Shown here: positions 10,147 to 19,933 of the stretch, piece after piece | Position numbering within the stretch: position 1 is the first letter of the stretch | Layout: the number at the start of each line of letters is the position of its first letter | NCBI RefSeq assembly: GCF_913776015.1 | Contig: NZ_CAJYMD010000076.1 | Location: forward strand, 1-64,000 | DNA: 64,000 nt | Direction of reading: 5' to 3' | Source: an uncultured Oxalicibacterium sp. | GTDB lineage: Bacteria > Pseudomonadota > Gammaproteobacteria > Burkholderiales > Burkholderiaceae_D | The notes under the pieces: generated by a model | Databases searched by the model: none | What the model was told of the DNA's origin: nothing | What the model saw: only the letters and a program-made list of their open reading frames with translations | Translations under genes and position numbers: made by a program

Positions 10147-12861
10147 TCAACCCTCAAACACTTCCCCCCACAACCCCTTCACCGCCGCAATCTCATCCAC
10201 CACACGTTCGGCAACAACCCGCGACCGATCCACACCTTGCAGACGAATCTGATGCTGCATCTTCCTGAACGTCCGATACGCGTCGCCAACCTTGATGCCT
10301 AACTCGGCATCGATCAAGCCAAGTTGGCCAAACAATTTGAGCAACGCGATATTGCCAATGTCGCCCGTCAATTGCGGATGTTGCGCCGCATGACGCAGCA
10401 CCATGTATTGCACGATGAATTCGATATCGATCATGCCGCCGCTGTCGTGCTTGAGATCGAATTCGTCGCTCTTGTTCGGATGCGCATCATGCATCTTCTG
10501 ACGCATGGCGAGGACTTCCTGTTTGAGCTTTTCTGGCTCGCGTTCTTGTCGCAACACTTTCTCGCGAATCACTTCGAAGCGTGCGCCAATCTCGGCGTCG
10601 CCGGCGCAATAGCGGGCGCGGGTGAGGGCTTGATGCTCCCATAGCCAGGCGGAGGTAGTCTGGTATTTCTCGAACGAGTTGACGGTGGAAACCAGCAGGC
10701 CACTTGCACCGTCGGGGCGCAGGGCGATATCGACATCGAACAGAATGCCCGCAGGCGTGTGCGTGGTCATCCAGGTGATAAAGCGTTGCGCAAGCCGCGC
10801 GTACAGTGCAGGCGCATCGGGGTGCTCGTCGTCGTAGAGGAAAATGACATCGAGATCGGAGGCGTAGCCAAGTTCCTTGCCGCCGAGTTTGCCGTAGGCG
10901 ATGACGGCGAATTGCGGATCGTCGCGATGGCTGTTGGCAAATGTCATCCAGATTGCGCGCAGGGTTTCTTCGACAAGTTTGTCCGCAAGGGCGGAAAGAT
11001 GATCGGCGAGTTTTTCCACGCTCACATCGCCGACCAGATCCTGCGCCAACAAGCGGATCAATTGCGCATGATGCATCTCGCGCAGAATGTCGAGCTGGCG
11101 TTCGGTATCGCCCGACGATTCTTCCAGTCGTTGACGCACATCGTGTGCAAAAGCTTCCCAGTCGGGGGCGGCCTTCAGCGTGCGGTCGTCGAGCAATTCG
11201 TCTAATAGCAGCGGATGGCGCGTCAGGTATGTCGCGGCCCAGCTGCTGGCGGCGATCATGCGGATCACGCGTTCGAGTGCGTGCGGGTATTCGGTCAGCA
11301 GCGCAAGGTAAGCTGCACGACGTGCGATGGCTTCGAGAAAGTCCAGAAGGCGGCCGAGTGTGGCGGCATGCTTGTCGGTCACGGCGGCGATCAGTGGCAG
11401 GCTGGTGTTGACGAGTGCCACGAGCTTGTTGCGGCTGGCTTCGGGCAGCATTTGCAGGCGCGATGAACGCCAGGTCGCCAGCATGCGGCGCGCGGCGTCA
11501 TCGGGCGCATCGAAGCCAAGTTGCGCCAGATAGTGCGTAATCGATTCTTCGCTGTCCGAACTCGATAGCACGACAGCGAGTTCAGCATCCACATTGGTTT
11601 CTTCGGGCTGCTGTTCGCTCTTGTCGCGAAAAATTTCGTCGAAGTGACGTGCTACCAGAACGCGCTGTTCTTCCAATTTGTTCAATAAAGTTGCTACATC
11701 GTCATAGCCCATCATGCGGGCAACGGCCAGACGATCTTCGTCACTGGCAGGCAGCGTGTGGGTTTGCGCATCGTCCAGATATTGCAAGCGATGTTCGAGA
11801 TCGCGCAGGAAGACATAGGCGTGCAGCAATTCCTCGACCACTTCGGGCTTGAGCAATTGTTTTTCGGCAAGCGTGCGCAAGGTCTTGCGGGTTGAGCGGT
11901 CACGCAGGGAGGCATCGCGCCCGCCACGGATCAATTGGAAAACCTGCGCCAGAAATTCGATTTCGCGAATGCCGCCGCGCCCCAGCTTGACGTTGTGGCT
12001 GCGCTCGGGATGCCGCGTTTCCTGCCGCGTGACTTCGGCGCGAATCTGCGCGTGCATGTTGCGGATCGCATCGATCGAGCCGTAATCCAGATAGCGTCGA
12101 TAGACGAAGGGGCGCACGATCTTGTCGAGTGCAGCGATATCGGCCGGTTTGCCGGTCAGCGCCCGCGCCTTGACCCATGCATAGCGTTCCCATTCGCGAC
12201 CCTGCACGATCAGGTATTCCTCGACCATGTTGAAGCTGGCGGCCAGCGGACCGGAGTTGCCGTTGGGGCGCAGGGCCATGTCGACGCGGAAGGTGAAGCC
12301 ATCGCCGGTGATTTCTGCCAATGCCGCAATCAGTTTCTTGCCGGTACGTACGAAGAATTCGTGGTTGGACAGGCTGCGCTGTTCCGGCGTGCTGGTTTGC
12401 GTTTCGCCATCTTCGGGGTAGACGAAGATCAGGTCGATATCGGAAGACACATTGAGTTCGCCGCCGCCGAGCTTGCCCATGCCGAGCACGATCATTTCCT
12501 GGCTTTCGCCCGATTCCTCGCCAATCGGCGTGCCATGGAGCGTGGTCATTTCTTTCATGACGGCGGCCAGATGGCGTTGCACGGCGAAATCGGCGAACGC
12601 GGTCATGGTGGATACGACTTCCTCCAGATTGGCGGTGCCTTCCAGGTCACGCCTGATCAGCGTGGCGATGACCAGATTGCGCAGACGTCGCATGGCGCCT
12701 GTCAATGGGACGCCCGAGTCTGTTTCGTTTTGTAAAACCTGAGCGAAAACCTCGGTGTTCAGGGATAATTTGGCAACTTCGGCAACCTTTTGTGCGCGTG
12801 TACTGTCTGCATTGATCCACCGTGTATAAAATCGGGAAGCGTCGAGAATGGGCAGGGACAT
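10147..12861 (-). CDS. glnE: Bifunctional glutamine synthetase adenylyltransferase / deadenylase
   Basis: Controls glutamine synthetase by adding AMP to it and removing AMP from it, in response to PII and glutamine. The 904-residue protein has two nucleotidyltransferase domains with their signatures: GMGKLGGGELNVSSDIDLIFVY in the N-terminal half and AYGKLGGKELGYASDLDVIFLY in the C-terminal half. Each is followed by helical GlnD/GlnE-type regions (GRGGIREIEFLAQ and SGGMIDIEFIVQY). The length is close to E. coli GlnE (about 945). The start is the ATG at 12861 (MSLPILDASRFY). It is divergent from yhdP. Confidence 0.96.
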   Translation of the reverse strand: MSLPILDASRFYTRWINADSTRAQKVAEVAKLSLNTEVFAQVLQNETDSGVPLTGAMRRLRNLVIATLIRRDLEGTANLEEVVSTMTAFADFAVQRHLAAVMKEMTTLHGTPIGEESGESQEMIVLGMGKLGGGELNVSSDIDLIFVYPEDGETQTSTPEQRSLSNHEFFVRTGKKLIAALAEITGDGFTFRVDMALRPNGNSGPLAASFNMVEEYLIVQGREWERYAWVKARALTGKPADIAALDKIVRPFVYRRYLDYGSIDAIRNMHAQIRAEVTRQETRHPERSHNVKLGRGGIREIEFLAQVFQLIRGGRDASLRDRSTRKTLRTLAEKQLLKPEVVEELLHAYVFLRDLEHRLQYLDDAQTHTLPASDEDRLAVARMMGYDDVATLLNKLEEQRVLVARHFDEIFRDKSEQQPEETNVDAELAVVLSSSDSEESITHYLAQLGFDAPDDAARRMLATWRSSRLQMLPEASRNKLVALVNTSLPLIAAVTDKHAATLGRLLDFLEAIARRAAYLALLTEYPHALERVIRMIAASSWAATYLTRHPLLLDELLDDRTLKAAPDWEAFAHDVRQRLEESSGDTERQLDILREMHHAQLIRLLAQDLVGDVSVEKLADHLSALADKLVEETLRAIWMTFANSHRDDPQFAVIAYGKLGGKELGYASDLDVIFLYDDEHPDAPALYARLAQRFITWMTTHTPAGILFDVDIALRPDGASGLLVSTVNSFEKYQTTSAWLWEHQALTRARYCAGDAEIGARFEVIREKVLRQEREPEKLKQEVLAMRQKMHDAHPNKSDEFDLKHDSGGMIDIEFIVQYMVLRHAAQHPQLTGDIGNIALLKLFGQLGLIDAELGIKVGDAYRTFRKMQHQIRLQGVDRSRVVAERVVDEIAAVKGLWGEVFEG

Positions 12862-12997
12862 GTTCTTTGCCGTCTGGTAGTCGGAATGGGTTGATCTTGT
12901 TCTGATGAGCGACGCTGACCTGCAGGGGCATGGTCAACCGGGCCGCATGTGGTTCGTTTCATTCTACGCGATGTCTCTTACCCGACGATTCTGATTA

Positions 12998-15900
12998 ATG
13001 CCTATCGAGCAAGACCAAACCGATCAGACCTCTGTGCCTGCACGCTTGCGGGCAGGCTGGGCTGCGGCAGGGCAATCGTATCGTCGCCTCAATGACGCCA
13101 GTCATCATCTTCTGGGTTTCACGCTCAAGCTGCTGCTGGTCGGCTATTTTCTATTCGGTATTGCCTTGCTGGGCTTGCGTTATGTCGTCATGCCGCAGAT
13201 CGCCGACTACCGTGCCGATGTCGAGCAGTTTGCTAGCAAGGCGATCGGTCGCCCGGTCACGATCGGTGAGCTGTCCGGCGGCTGGCAAAAACTGCGGCCT
13301 TCGCTGCAACTCGAAAATGTGACGATCTACGGGCAGGACGACGAGCCGGCCCTGCGCTTGCCTCGCGTATCGGCAGTGATTTCGTGGTGGTCGGTACCAG
13401 CTTTCGATTTGCGGCTGCATCGGCTGGATATCGATCGCCCCGATCTGGAAATTGAACGCGATGCCCAAGGCCATTTTTATGTGGCGGGCATGCTGGTCAA
13501 GACCGGTGAGGAAACCGACGGCCGTGCTGGCGACTGGGTGCTGTCGCAGCATGATATTCATATCAATCAAGGACGCTTGCGCTGGAAAGATGGCTTGCGG
13601 CAGGCGCCTGAGTTGCAACTGGAGCAGGTCGACATCGTGCTGCAGAACAGTGGCACCAGACATCGCTTTGCATTGAAAGCCACACCGCCGGCATCGATCG
13701 CGGCCCCGCTCGATGTGCGTGCGCGCTTCGAGCATTCGCGTTTCGGTGGGCGTAAATCCGATCCCTTGCTGTGGACCGGCGAAATCTATGCCGATGTGCG
13801 CGATACCGATCTCGCGACTTGGAAAACCTACCTCGACTTCCCGGTCGATTTACGAGCGGCCACGGGTTCGTTGCGTGCCTGGCTGGCCTTCGACCATGCA
13901 CGTGTGGCAAACCTGACTGCCGATCTGGCCTTGTCGAATGTGGTCGTCAAGTTGCGCAAGGATCAGGAGCCACTTGAGTTGGTGTCGGCGAATGGACGCG
14001 TTTCTGTGCAGGAAACCATCGATAGCCAGGTACGCGACGGCAATCCGACCTTCGGCCTGAATGGTCATGCAGTTGCCGTGACCGATCTGACTGTGCAGAC
14101 GCGCGACGGACTGATCTTGCCGAAAACCACCATGAGTGAGCGCTACGTGGCGGCCAAGGGCAGTACGCCAGAGCGTACAGAAGTACAGGTGCAGATGCTC
14201 GATCTGCAGGCGCTGGCACAACTGGCGGAACGCTTGCCCTTGCCGCCGGCACAGTTGCGCATGCTGCGCGATTTTGCTCCGCGTGGCAGCTTGCATAATT
14301 TCTCGGCGCAGTGGCAGGGTGCTTATCCCGACATCCAGTCGTATCAGGTGAAGGGTGATTTCCTCAATCTCGGTCTGGCGCCACAGGTTGCGCGCGCTGC
14401 ACGTGCCGCTACGGCCAAGGTGCCGGCGCAGGCGGCGGTCCCGGCCATTCCGGGTTTTGAGAATCTGTCTGGTCATATCGATGCGAGTGACAAGGGAGGT
14501 GCTTTCCAGCTTGCTTCGAAGCAGGTTCGCTTTGTTTCACCGGCTTATTTTGCGGAGCCCACCATCGGCTTCGATACGCTGGATGCCGATGCCAAATGGA
14601 AATTTGAAAAAAACGACATGTTGTTGCTGACCCTGCGCAACCTGTCCTTTGCCAAGGATGCCTTGCATGTGGCGTTGGCCGGCACGCATCTGATGCCGAT
14701 CGACAAACAGGCCAAGGCTGAGCCAGGAGTGATTGATCTCAACGGCACGGTGAGTGGACTGGAGCTGGATCGTGTCGGCAACTATCTGCCTCTCGGCATG
14801 CCCGATGATGTGCGCGAATGGCTCACGCATGGTCTGGTTGGTGGCACCTTGCAGGACGGCCGTTTGCGTCTCAAGGGTGATCTGGCGCGTTTCCCGTTCC
14901 ATGAAGATAAACCGACCGACAAGAACCGTGGGGAATTCGTCTTCGCTGGCAAGATTCACGACGGCGTGCTCAACTACGCGCCCGATATGCACGCGCCGGA
15001 CGGTAAATCGCCGATGTGGCCCTTGCTCGAAAAGATCCAGGGCAGCATCTTGTTCGACAAGGCACGTCTCGAAGTGCATGGCGATACGGGCGAAACGCAT
15101 GGCGCACAGGTGGCGAATGTGAAGGCCGTCGTTCCCGATCTGATGTCGCATGAGTCCGTGTTGCAGATCGATGGCACTGCAAGCGGACCGCTGCAACGTC
15201 TTCTGCGTTACACGGTGGATAGCCCGGTCGGTGAATGGATCGGGCATTTCACCGATGAGTCCAGCGGTACGGGTAACGCGACGCTGGCGCTGAAACTCGA
15301 TCTGCCATTGCATGACATGCATCACGCCAAGGTGAACGGTACGCTCAAGTTTGCCAACAACGGTGTCACGCTCATGCGCGACATGCCGGAAATTGCCCAG
15401 ACCAATGGCCGTCTGGAATTCGATGAGAAAGGCGTGACGCTGCACAACATCAAGGGCAATTTTCTCGGTGGGCCATTGACGATCGGTGGCGGCACGCAGA
15501 AAGACGGCACGATCCAGGTGCGCGCCGATGGCACCTTGACGGTGGCAGGTTTGCGCAAGGCTTATCCTGCGGCACAGGCGCAGAAACTGATTGATCGCGT
15601 CAATGGCAGTACACGTTTCACCACGCTGGTCGCCGTGCGTGGCAAAGCGGTGGATGTGACAGTGGAGTCCAATCTGCGTGGGTTGGGATTGGACTTTCCT
15701 GCGCCTTTGCACAAGGATGCGCGCGATGCCTTGCCTTTGCGTTTTGTGCAAAGCGGCGGCGCGGTAGAAAACGGCACGATGTCGCGCGATACGATTCGTG
15801 TGAATCTTGGTAATGTGATCGCTGCCAATTATCAGCGTGAACGTGTGCCGGGACCGAATGGCGCTTCGTGGCGTGTTGCGCGAGGGGGCATCGGCATCAA

Positions 15901-17194
15901 TGCCGCACCCCCAGAGCCGAACAGCGGTTTGCAGGCGAATGTGAATGTGCCTGCCTTGAATATCGATGACTGGATCAAGGCGACTTCCTCGATTACTTCC
16001 ACCGCTGCGAGCAAGTCGGCAACGCAAACAAGCTCAGGCCCCGAGCTCGGTCAGTACGTGGAAACCGACAAGCTCGCCTTGCGCACCGATGAATTGTTCG
16101 TGCTCGGCAAGCGTTTCGATAGCGTTGTCGCCGGCCTCACGCATGCGGATGATCTGTGGCAGGTGAATATCGAATCGTCACAAATGACGGGCCATTTGAA
16201 CTGGCGTGACTCCGGTAGCGGCCGTGGCTTGGGCCGAATCACCGCGCGCCTGACGTCGCTCAAGATACCGAAGACCGCCGGTGCCGATGTGAAGGACATG
16301 CTGTCCCAGGTAGACCAGGATACGGAAATGCCGGCACTCGATATCGTTGCCGACAATTTCGAACTGTATGGCAAGAAGCTCGGCCGTCTCGAATTGCTTG
16401 CGCATTATGTGCGTGCCACGGGTGGGCGAGAATGGCGAATTCGCAATCTGACAGTCAGCAATCCTGATGCACGTCTGTCCGCGACGGGTAATTGGCTGGT
16501 TCGGAATGGCACCAGCACGTCCAGCCTCGATTACAAGCTGGAGATGGAGGATGCTGGCAAGTTGCTGGCGCGTTTCGGTTTCCCCGATGTGCTCAAGGAT
16601 GGCGCAGGTAGTTTGACGGGCGATATCAGTTGGAACGGCATGCCGTTTGCCATCGATTATCCCAGCTTGTCGGGCAAGATCGCGCTTGACGTAAAGAAAG
16701 GCCAGTTCCTCAAGGTCGAGCCCGGCGCAGCCAAGCTGCTAGGGGTGCTCAGCATGCAGTCCTTGCCGCGTCGCTTGACGCTGGATTTTCGCGATGTGTT
16801 TTCGGAAGGGTTTGCCTTTGATGGCATCAATGGCAATGCGCAGATCAGCAAGGGGCTGGCACGTACCGATAATCTGAAGATGCGTGGTGTTGCCGCTACC
16901 GTGCTGATTGATGGTGCGGCGGATATCGTGAAAGAAACACAGGACCTGCGTGCAGTTGTGGTTCCCGAAATTAATGCCGGTGCCGCCTCGGTGGCGTATG
17001 CGCTGGCGGTCAATCCTGTGATCGGTGCGGGCACTTTCCTCGCCCAATTGTTCCTGCGCGCACCGCTGGCACGTGCCTTCACCTACGAGTATGCGATCAC
17101 CGGTAGCTGGAGCGATCCGAGCGTCAACAAGATCGAACGCAAGATCGAGCCTGCGCCCAATTCCGCCATCAACAAAAAACTCTACGAGGGATGA
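12998..17194 (+). CDS. yhdP: YhdP-family AsmA-like envelope protein
   Basis: A 1398-residue member of the YhdP group of AsmA-like proteins, which in E. coli span the periplasm and help move phospholipid to the outer membrane. After about 45 cytoplasmic residues there is one membrane anchor (LLGFTLKLLLVGYFLFGIAL) and then a very long periplasmic region of repeated beta-rich segments, typical of bridge-like lipid-transfer proteins. The C-terminal part (LLGVLSMQSLPRRLTLDFRDVFSEGF) is the conserved DUF3971/AsmA tail. The start ATG at 12998 has only a weak ribosome-binding site. Downstream, the nitrilase gene starts one base after this stop, so the two are probably co-transcribed. Confidence 0.93.
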   Translation: MPIEQDQTDQTSVPARLRAGWAAAGQSYRRLNDASHHLLGFTLKLLLVGYFLFGIALLGLRYVVMPQIADYRADVEQFASKAIGRPVTIGELSGGWQKLRPSLQLENVTIYGQDDEPALRLPRVSAVISWWSVPAFDLRLHRLDIDRPDLEIERDAQGHFYVAGMLVKTGEETDGRAGDWVLSQHDIHINQGRLRWKDGLRQAPELQLEQVDIVLQNSGTRHRFALKATPPASIAAPLDVRARFEHSRFGGRKSDPLLWTGEIYADVRDTDLATWKTYLDFPVDLRAATGSLRAWLAFDHARVANLTADLALSNVVVKLRKDQEPLELVSANGRVSVQETIDSQVRDGNPTFGLNGHAVAVTDLTVQTRDGLILPKTTMSERYVAAKGSTPERTEVQVQMLDLQALAQLAERLPLPPAQLRMLRDFAPRGSLHNFSAQWQGAYPDIQSYQVKGDFLNLGLAPQVARAARAATAKVPAQAAVPAIPGFENLSGHIDASDKGGAFQLASKQVRFVSPAYFAEPTIGFDTLDADAKWKFEKNDMLLLTLRNLSFAKDALHVALAGTHLMPIDKQAKAEPGVIDLNGTVSGLELDRVGNYLPLGMPDDVREWLTHGLVGGTLQDGRLRLKGDLARFPFHEDKPTDKNRGEFVFAGKIHDGVLNYAPDMHAPDGKSPMWPLLEKIQGSILFDKARLEVHGDTGETHGAQVANVKAVVPDLMSHESVLQIDGTASGPLQRLLRYTVDSPVGEWIGHFTDESSGTGNATLALKLDLPLHDMHHAKVNGTLKFANNGVTLMRDMPEIAQTNGRLEFDEKGVTLHNIKGNFLGGPLTIGGGTQKDGTIQVRADGTLTVAGLRKAYPAAQAQKLIDRVNGSTRFTTLVAVRGKAVDVTVESNLRGLGLDFPAPLHKDARDALPLRFVQSGGAVENGTMSRDTIRVNLGNVIAANYQRERVPGPNGASWRVARGGIGINAAPPEPNSGLQANVNVPALNIDDWIKATSSITSTAASKSATQTSSGPELGQYVETDKLALRTDELFVLGKRFDSVVAGLTHADDLWQVNIESSQMTGHLNWRDSGSGRGLGRITARLTSLKIPKTAGADVKDMLSQVDQDTEMPALDIVADNFELYGKKLGRLELLAHYVRATGGREWRIRNLTVSNPDARLSATGNWLVRNGTSTSSLDYKLEMEDAGKLLARFGFPDVLKDGAGSLTGDISWNGMPFAIDYPSLSGKIALDVKKGQFLKVEPGAAKLLGVLSMQSLPRRLTLDFRDVFSEGFAFDGINGNAQISKGLARTDNLKMRGVAATVLIDGAADIVKETQDLRAVVVPEINAGAASVAYALAVNPVIGAGTFLAQLFLRAPLARAFTYEYAITGSWSDPSVNKIERKIEPAPNSAINKKLYEG

Positions 17195-17195
17195 G

Positions 17196-18017
17196 ATGAT
17201 GCACGCCGAAAAAAACGATCAGCCGACACGTGTTGCCGCGATCCAGATGGTGTCCACACCGGTGGTTGAAGAAAACATTGCGACAGCGACACGTCTGATC
17301 GCGCAAGCTGCCAGCCAGGGCGCAAAGTTGATTTTGCTGCCCGAGTACTGGGCTGCAATGGGCATGCAGGAAACCGACAAGATCGCGCTGGCGGAAGAAG
17401 ACGGTGCAGGCCAGATTCAGGAATGCATGGCGCGTGCAGCGCGTGATTATCAGGTCTGGCTGATCGGTGGCACCCTGCCGCTGGTCGCAACGGAAAACAA
17501 GGTGCTCAACACCATGATGGTCTATGACGATCAGGGGCAACGCGTGTCGCGCTACGACAAGATTCATTTGTTCAGCTTTACGCGCGGTGAGGAATCCTAC
17601 GATGAGGCACGCACCATCTTGCATGGCAAGCAGGTCGGTACCTTCGATGCGCCGTTCGGCAAGGTCGGTCTGTCGGTCTGTTATGACTTGCGCTTCCCCG
17701 AGCTTTATCGGGCGATGGGCGATTGCACACTGATGGTGGTGCCGGCCGCATTCACCTATACAACGGGCCGTGCACACTGGGAAGTCCTGCTGCGTGCGCG
17801 TGCTATCGAAAACCAGTGCTATGTGCTGGCAGCGGCGCAGGGCGGTCGTCATCCAAATGGTCGCACGACCTGGGGGCACAGCATGCTGATCGATCCGTGG
17901 GGCGAGATCAAATCGGTCTGGAACGAGGGCGAAGGCCTTGCAATCGGCGATATCGAACCCCACCATCTCTTGCGTGTACGCGAAAATCTGCCGGCGTTAA
18001 AGCATCGCGTTCTCTGA
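17196..18017 (+). CDS. Nitrilase-superfamily amidohydrolase (Nit1-like)
   Basis: Carbon-nitrogen hydrolase of 273 residues with the Glu-Lys-Cys triad visible: E50 in LLPEYWAAMG, K122 in YDKIHLF and C162 in LSVCYDLRFPELY. The stretch TTGRAHWEVLLRARAIENQCYV resembles the Nit1 branch, whose known members hydrolyse deaminated glutathione. That activity is inferred from similarity only. Two adjacent ATGs (17196 and 17199) follow a GAGGG ribosome-binding site that overlaps the end of yhdP. tldD follows; yhdP - nit - tldD is a familiar order in Burkholderiales. Confidence 0.9.
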   Translation: MMHAEKNDQPTRVAAIQMVSTPVVEENIATATRLIAQAASQGAKLILLPEYWAAMGMQETDKIALAEEDGAGQIQECMARAARDYQVWLIGGTLPLVATENKVLNTMMVYDDQGQRVSRYDKIHLFSFTRGEESYDEARTILHGKQVGTFDAPFGKVGLSVCYDLRFPELYRAMGDCTLMVVPAAFTYTTGRAHWEVLLRARAIENQCYVLAAAQGGRHPNGRTTWGHSMLIDPWGEIKSVWNEGEGLAIGDIEPHHLLRVRENLPALKHRVL

Positions 18018-18162
18018 TTGGCCACGGAGCACGATTTTTGAAAGACCGCGTGCTGGCGTGCATTGCTCTACAATGCGGCTATTCCTGATGATTTTTTACC
18101 GACGAAAGTGCCTGCCTGCATACGCTTTCGTCCGACTCTGATTATTCAACCAACGAAGTCTC

Positions 18163-19623
18163 ATGACGCCTTTCGAACCCAATCTCAAGACACTTGCCGT
18201 CGCTCGCGACATCCTGTTGACGCCATTCGGTCTCGACGAATCTGCGCTGGTCAAGACGCTCGGCACGATGTTTGCACATCGCGTGGATTATGCCGATCTG
18301 TATTTCCAGTTCACAAAGAGCGAAGGCTGGAGTCTGGAAGAAGGCATCGTCAAGACCGGCAGCTTTTCGATCGACCAAGGCGTCGGCGTGCGCGCGGTGT
18401 CGGGTGACAAAACGGCGTTTTCCTATTCGGACGAAATCTCGCAGCGTGCCCTGACCGAAGCTGCTTTGGCAACGCGCACGATTGCGCGACAAGGTGCGGG
18501 CAAGATCAAGGTTGCATCAGCTATTGAACCTGTTGGCGGCCGTTCGCTGTATTTGCCGCACGATCCGCTGACGTCACTCGATGCGACTGAAAAGGTCAAA
18601 CTGCTGGAGCGCGTCGAGCGTATCGCGCGTGCCAAGGATCCGCGTGTGGTGCAGGTGATGGCTGGATTGGCTGGCGAATACGATGTGGTGCTGGTCGCGC
18701 GTAGTGACGGCGTGCTGGCTGCCGACATTCGCCCGCTCGTGCGTCTGTCGATTACCGTGATCGCGGAACAGAATGGCCGCCGCGAGATGGGGTCCAGTGG
18801 CGGTGGCGGTCGTTACAGCTACGCCTACTTCAGTGACGAACTGCTGGAAAAATATGCAAGCGAAGCGGTCGCTTCGGCACTCGTGAATCTGGATGCGCGT
18901 CCGGCACCGGCAGGGCCGATGACGGTTGTGCTCGGCTCCGGCTGGCCAGGTGTGTTGTTGCATGAAGCGATCGGTCACGGTCTGGAAGGCGACTTCAATC
19001 GCAAGGGATCGAGTGCGTTCTCTGGCCGCATCGGCGAACGTGTGGCGGCCAAGGGCGTGACGGTGGTGGATGACGGCACGATTGCCGATCGCCGTGGTTC
19101 GCTCAACATCGATGATGAAGGCAATCCGACGCAGTGCACGACGCTGATCGAGGACGGCATCCTGAAAGGTTATATTCAGGACACTATGAATGCGCGTCTG
19201 ATGAAGATGCCTGTGACCGGCAATGCGCGCCGCGAATCGTATGCGCATTTGCCGATGCCACGCATGACGAACACCTACATGCTCGGTGGCGACAAGGAGC
19301 CGGAAGAAATCCTGGCTTCGGTCAAGAATGGCTTGTACGCGGTCAACTTCGGTGGCGGTCAGGTGGATATCACGAATGGCAAGTTCGTGTTCTCGGCCAG
19401 TGAAGCCTACATGATCGAAAACGGCAAAATCAGTTATCCGGTCAAGGGCGCGACGTTGATCGGTAACGGCCCGGATGCGCTGACGCGTGTTTCGATGATC
19501 GGCAACGACATGCGTCTCGACAGCGGTGTCGGCGTCTGCGGCAAGGAAGGGCAGAGTGTACCCGTCGGTGTTGGTCAGCCTACCTTGCGTATCGATGGCA
19601 TGACGGTCGGCGGTACGGCGTAA
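18163..19623 (+). CDS. tldD: TldD metalloprotease subunit
   Basis: A 486-residue TldD, which pairs with TldE/PmbA to form a zinc protease that degrades small unfolded peptides and matures some modified peptides. The zinc-binding helix is seen as [14 protein letters not shown] (HExxxH), followed by family blocks [16 protein letters not shown] and [24 protein letters not shown]. No tldE is present in the window; the two genes are often unlinked. No terminator follows the stop directly; the first one downstream is the hairpin in the aroG leader. Confidence 0.95.
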   Translation: MTPFEPNLKTLAVARDILLTPFGLDESALVKTLGTMFAHRVDYADLYFQFTKSEGWSLEEGIVKTGSFSIDQGVGVRAVSGDKTAFSYSDEISQRALTEAALATRTIARQGAGKIKVASAIEPVGGRSLYLPHDPLTSLDATEKVKLLERVERIARAKDPRVVQVMAGLAGEYDVVLVARSDGVLAADIRPLVRLSITVIAEQNGRREMGSSGGGGRYSYAYFSDELLEKYASEAVASALVNLDARPAPAGPMTVVLGSGWPGVLLHEAIGHGLEGDFNRKGSSAFSGRIGERVAAKGVTVVDDGTIADRRGSLNIDDEGNPTQCTTLIEDGILKGYIQDTMNARLMKMPVTGNARRESYAHLPMPRMTNTYMLGGDKEPEEILASVKNGLYAVNFGGGQVDITNGKFVFSASEAYMIENGKISYPVKGATLIGNGPDALTRVSMIGNDMRLDSGVGVCGKEGQSVPVGVGQPTLRIDGMTVGGTA

Positions 19624-19763
19624 GCGATTCGTCAGGATTGTTGGCAAATCGCCTACTGCCGCACCGATTTGCCTGATATGCCACGCTTTTTCTCGGCTTT
19701 GCTTGCCAACCGACCTGATTTGCTGCACTATTGCCTTCACTTAACCGCTTTGACTGTAATGAC

Positions 19764-19835
19764 ATGACGTCCCTGCGCTTCGCTTTCTGGTTTTACTTTA
19801 GCTATTCCAACCCAATGGCGGTGGAGAAGCGGTAA
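19764..19835 (+). CDS. Aromatic-rich leader peptide upstream of aroG
   Basis: A 23-codon open frame (ATG to TAA) lies between tldD and aroG. Its residues 5-14 read RFAFWFYFSY: seven of the nine positions 6-14 are Phe, Trp or Tyr. It ends 36 nt before an intrinsic terminator and about 100 nt before aroG, the gene for the first step of aromatic amino acid synthesis. That is the arrangement of attenuator leader peptides such as those of pheA and trp. There is no clear Shine-Dalgarno sequence, and a minimal ATG-ACA-TGA frame overlaps its start, so translation efficiency is uncertain. The peptide is too short and too biased to be an ordinary protein. Confidence 0.75.
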   Translation: MTSLRFAFWFYFSYSNPMAVEKR

Positions 19836-19903
19836 GCGCGCAGTTAAACAAAAGCTAAACCGAAATTCTTGAAAAAACCGCCGTGATGGCGGTTTTTTCT
19901 TTT
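19773..19903 (+). promoter_or_regulatory. Putative transcription attenuator of aroG
   Basis: The terminator is a 12-bp perfect stem (19871-19882 with 19888-19899, loop GTGAT, six T residues). Its 5' arm contains ACCGCC, and GGCGGT occurs upstream at 19817-19822, inside the leader frame just after the aromatic codons. That copy could pair with the 5' arm to form an antiterminator. A further pairing is possible between CTGCGCTT (19773-19780) and AAGCGCGCAG (19834-19843). In the standard model, ribosomes stalled on Phe/Trp/Tyr codons leave GGCGGT free and transcription continues, whereas ribosomes reaching the stop cover it and the terminator forms. The helices are seen in sequence; the switching is inferred. 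The hairpin could instead simply be the tldD terminator. Confidence 0.65.
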
Positions 19904-19933
19904 GCAGAAACGATTTTTGACCGGAGAAAAACC

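Noticed and set aside
14537-16027. 496-codon reverse frame inside yhdP
   Set aside because: Antisense to a continuous AsmA-like protein; no start signal or domain.
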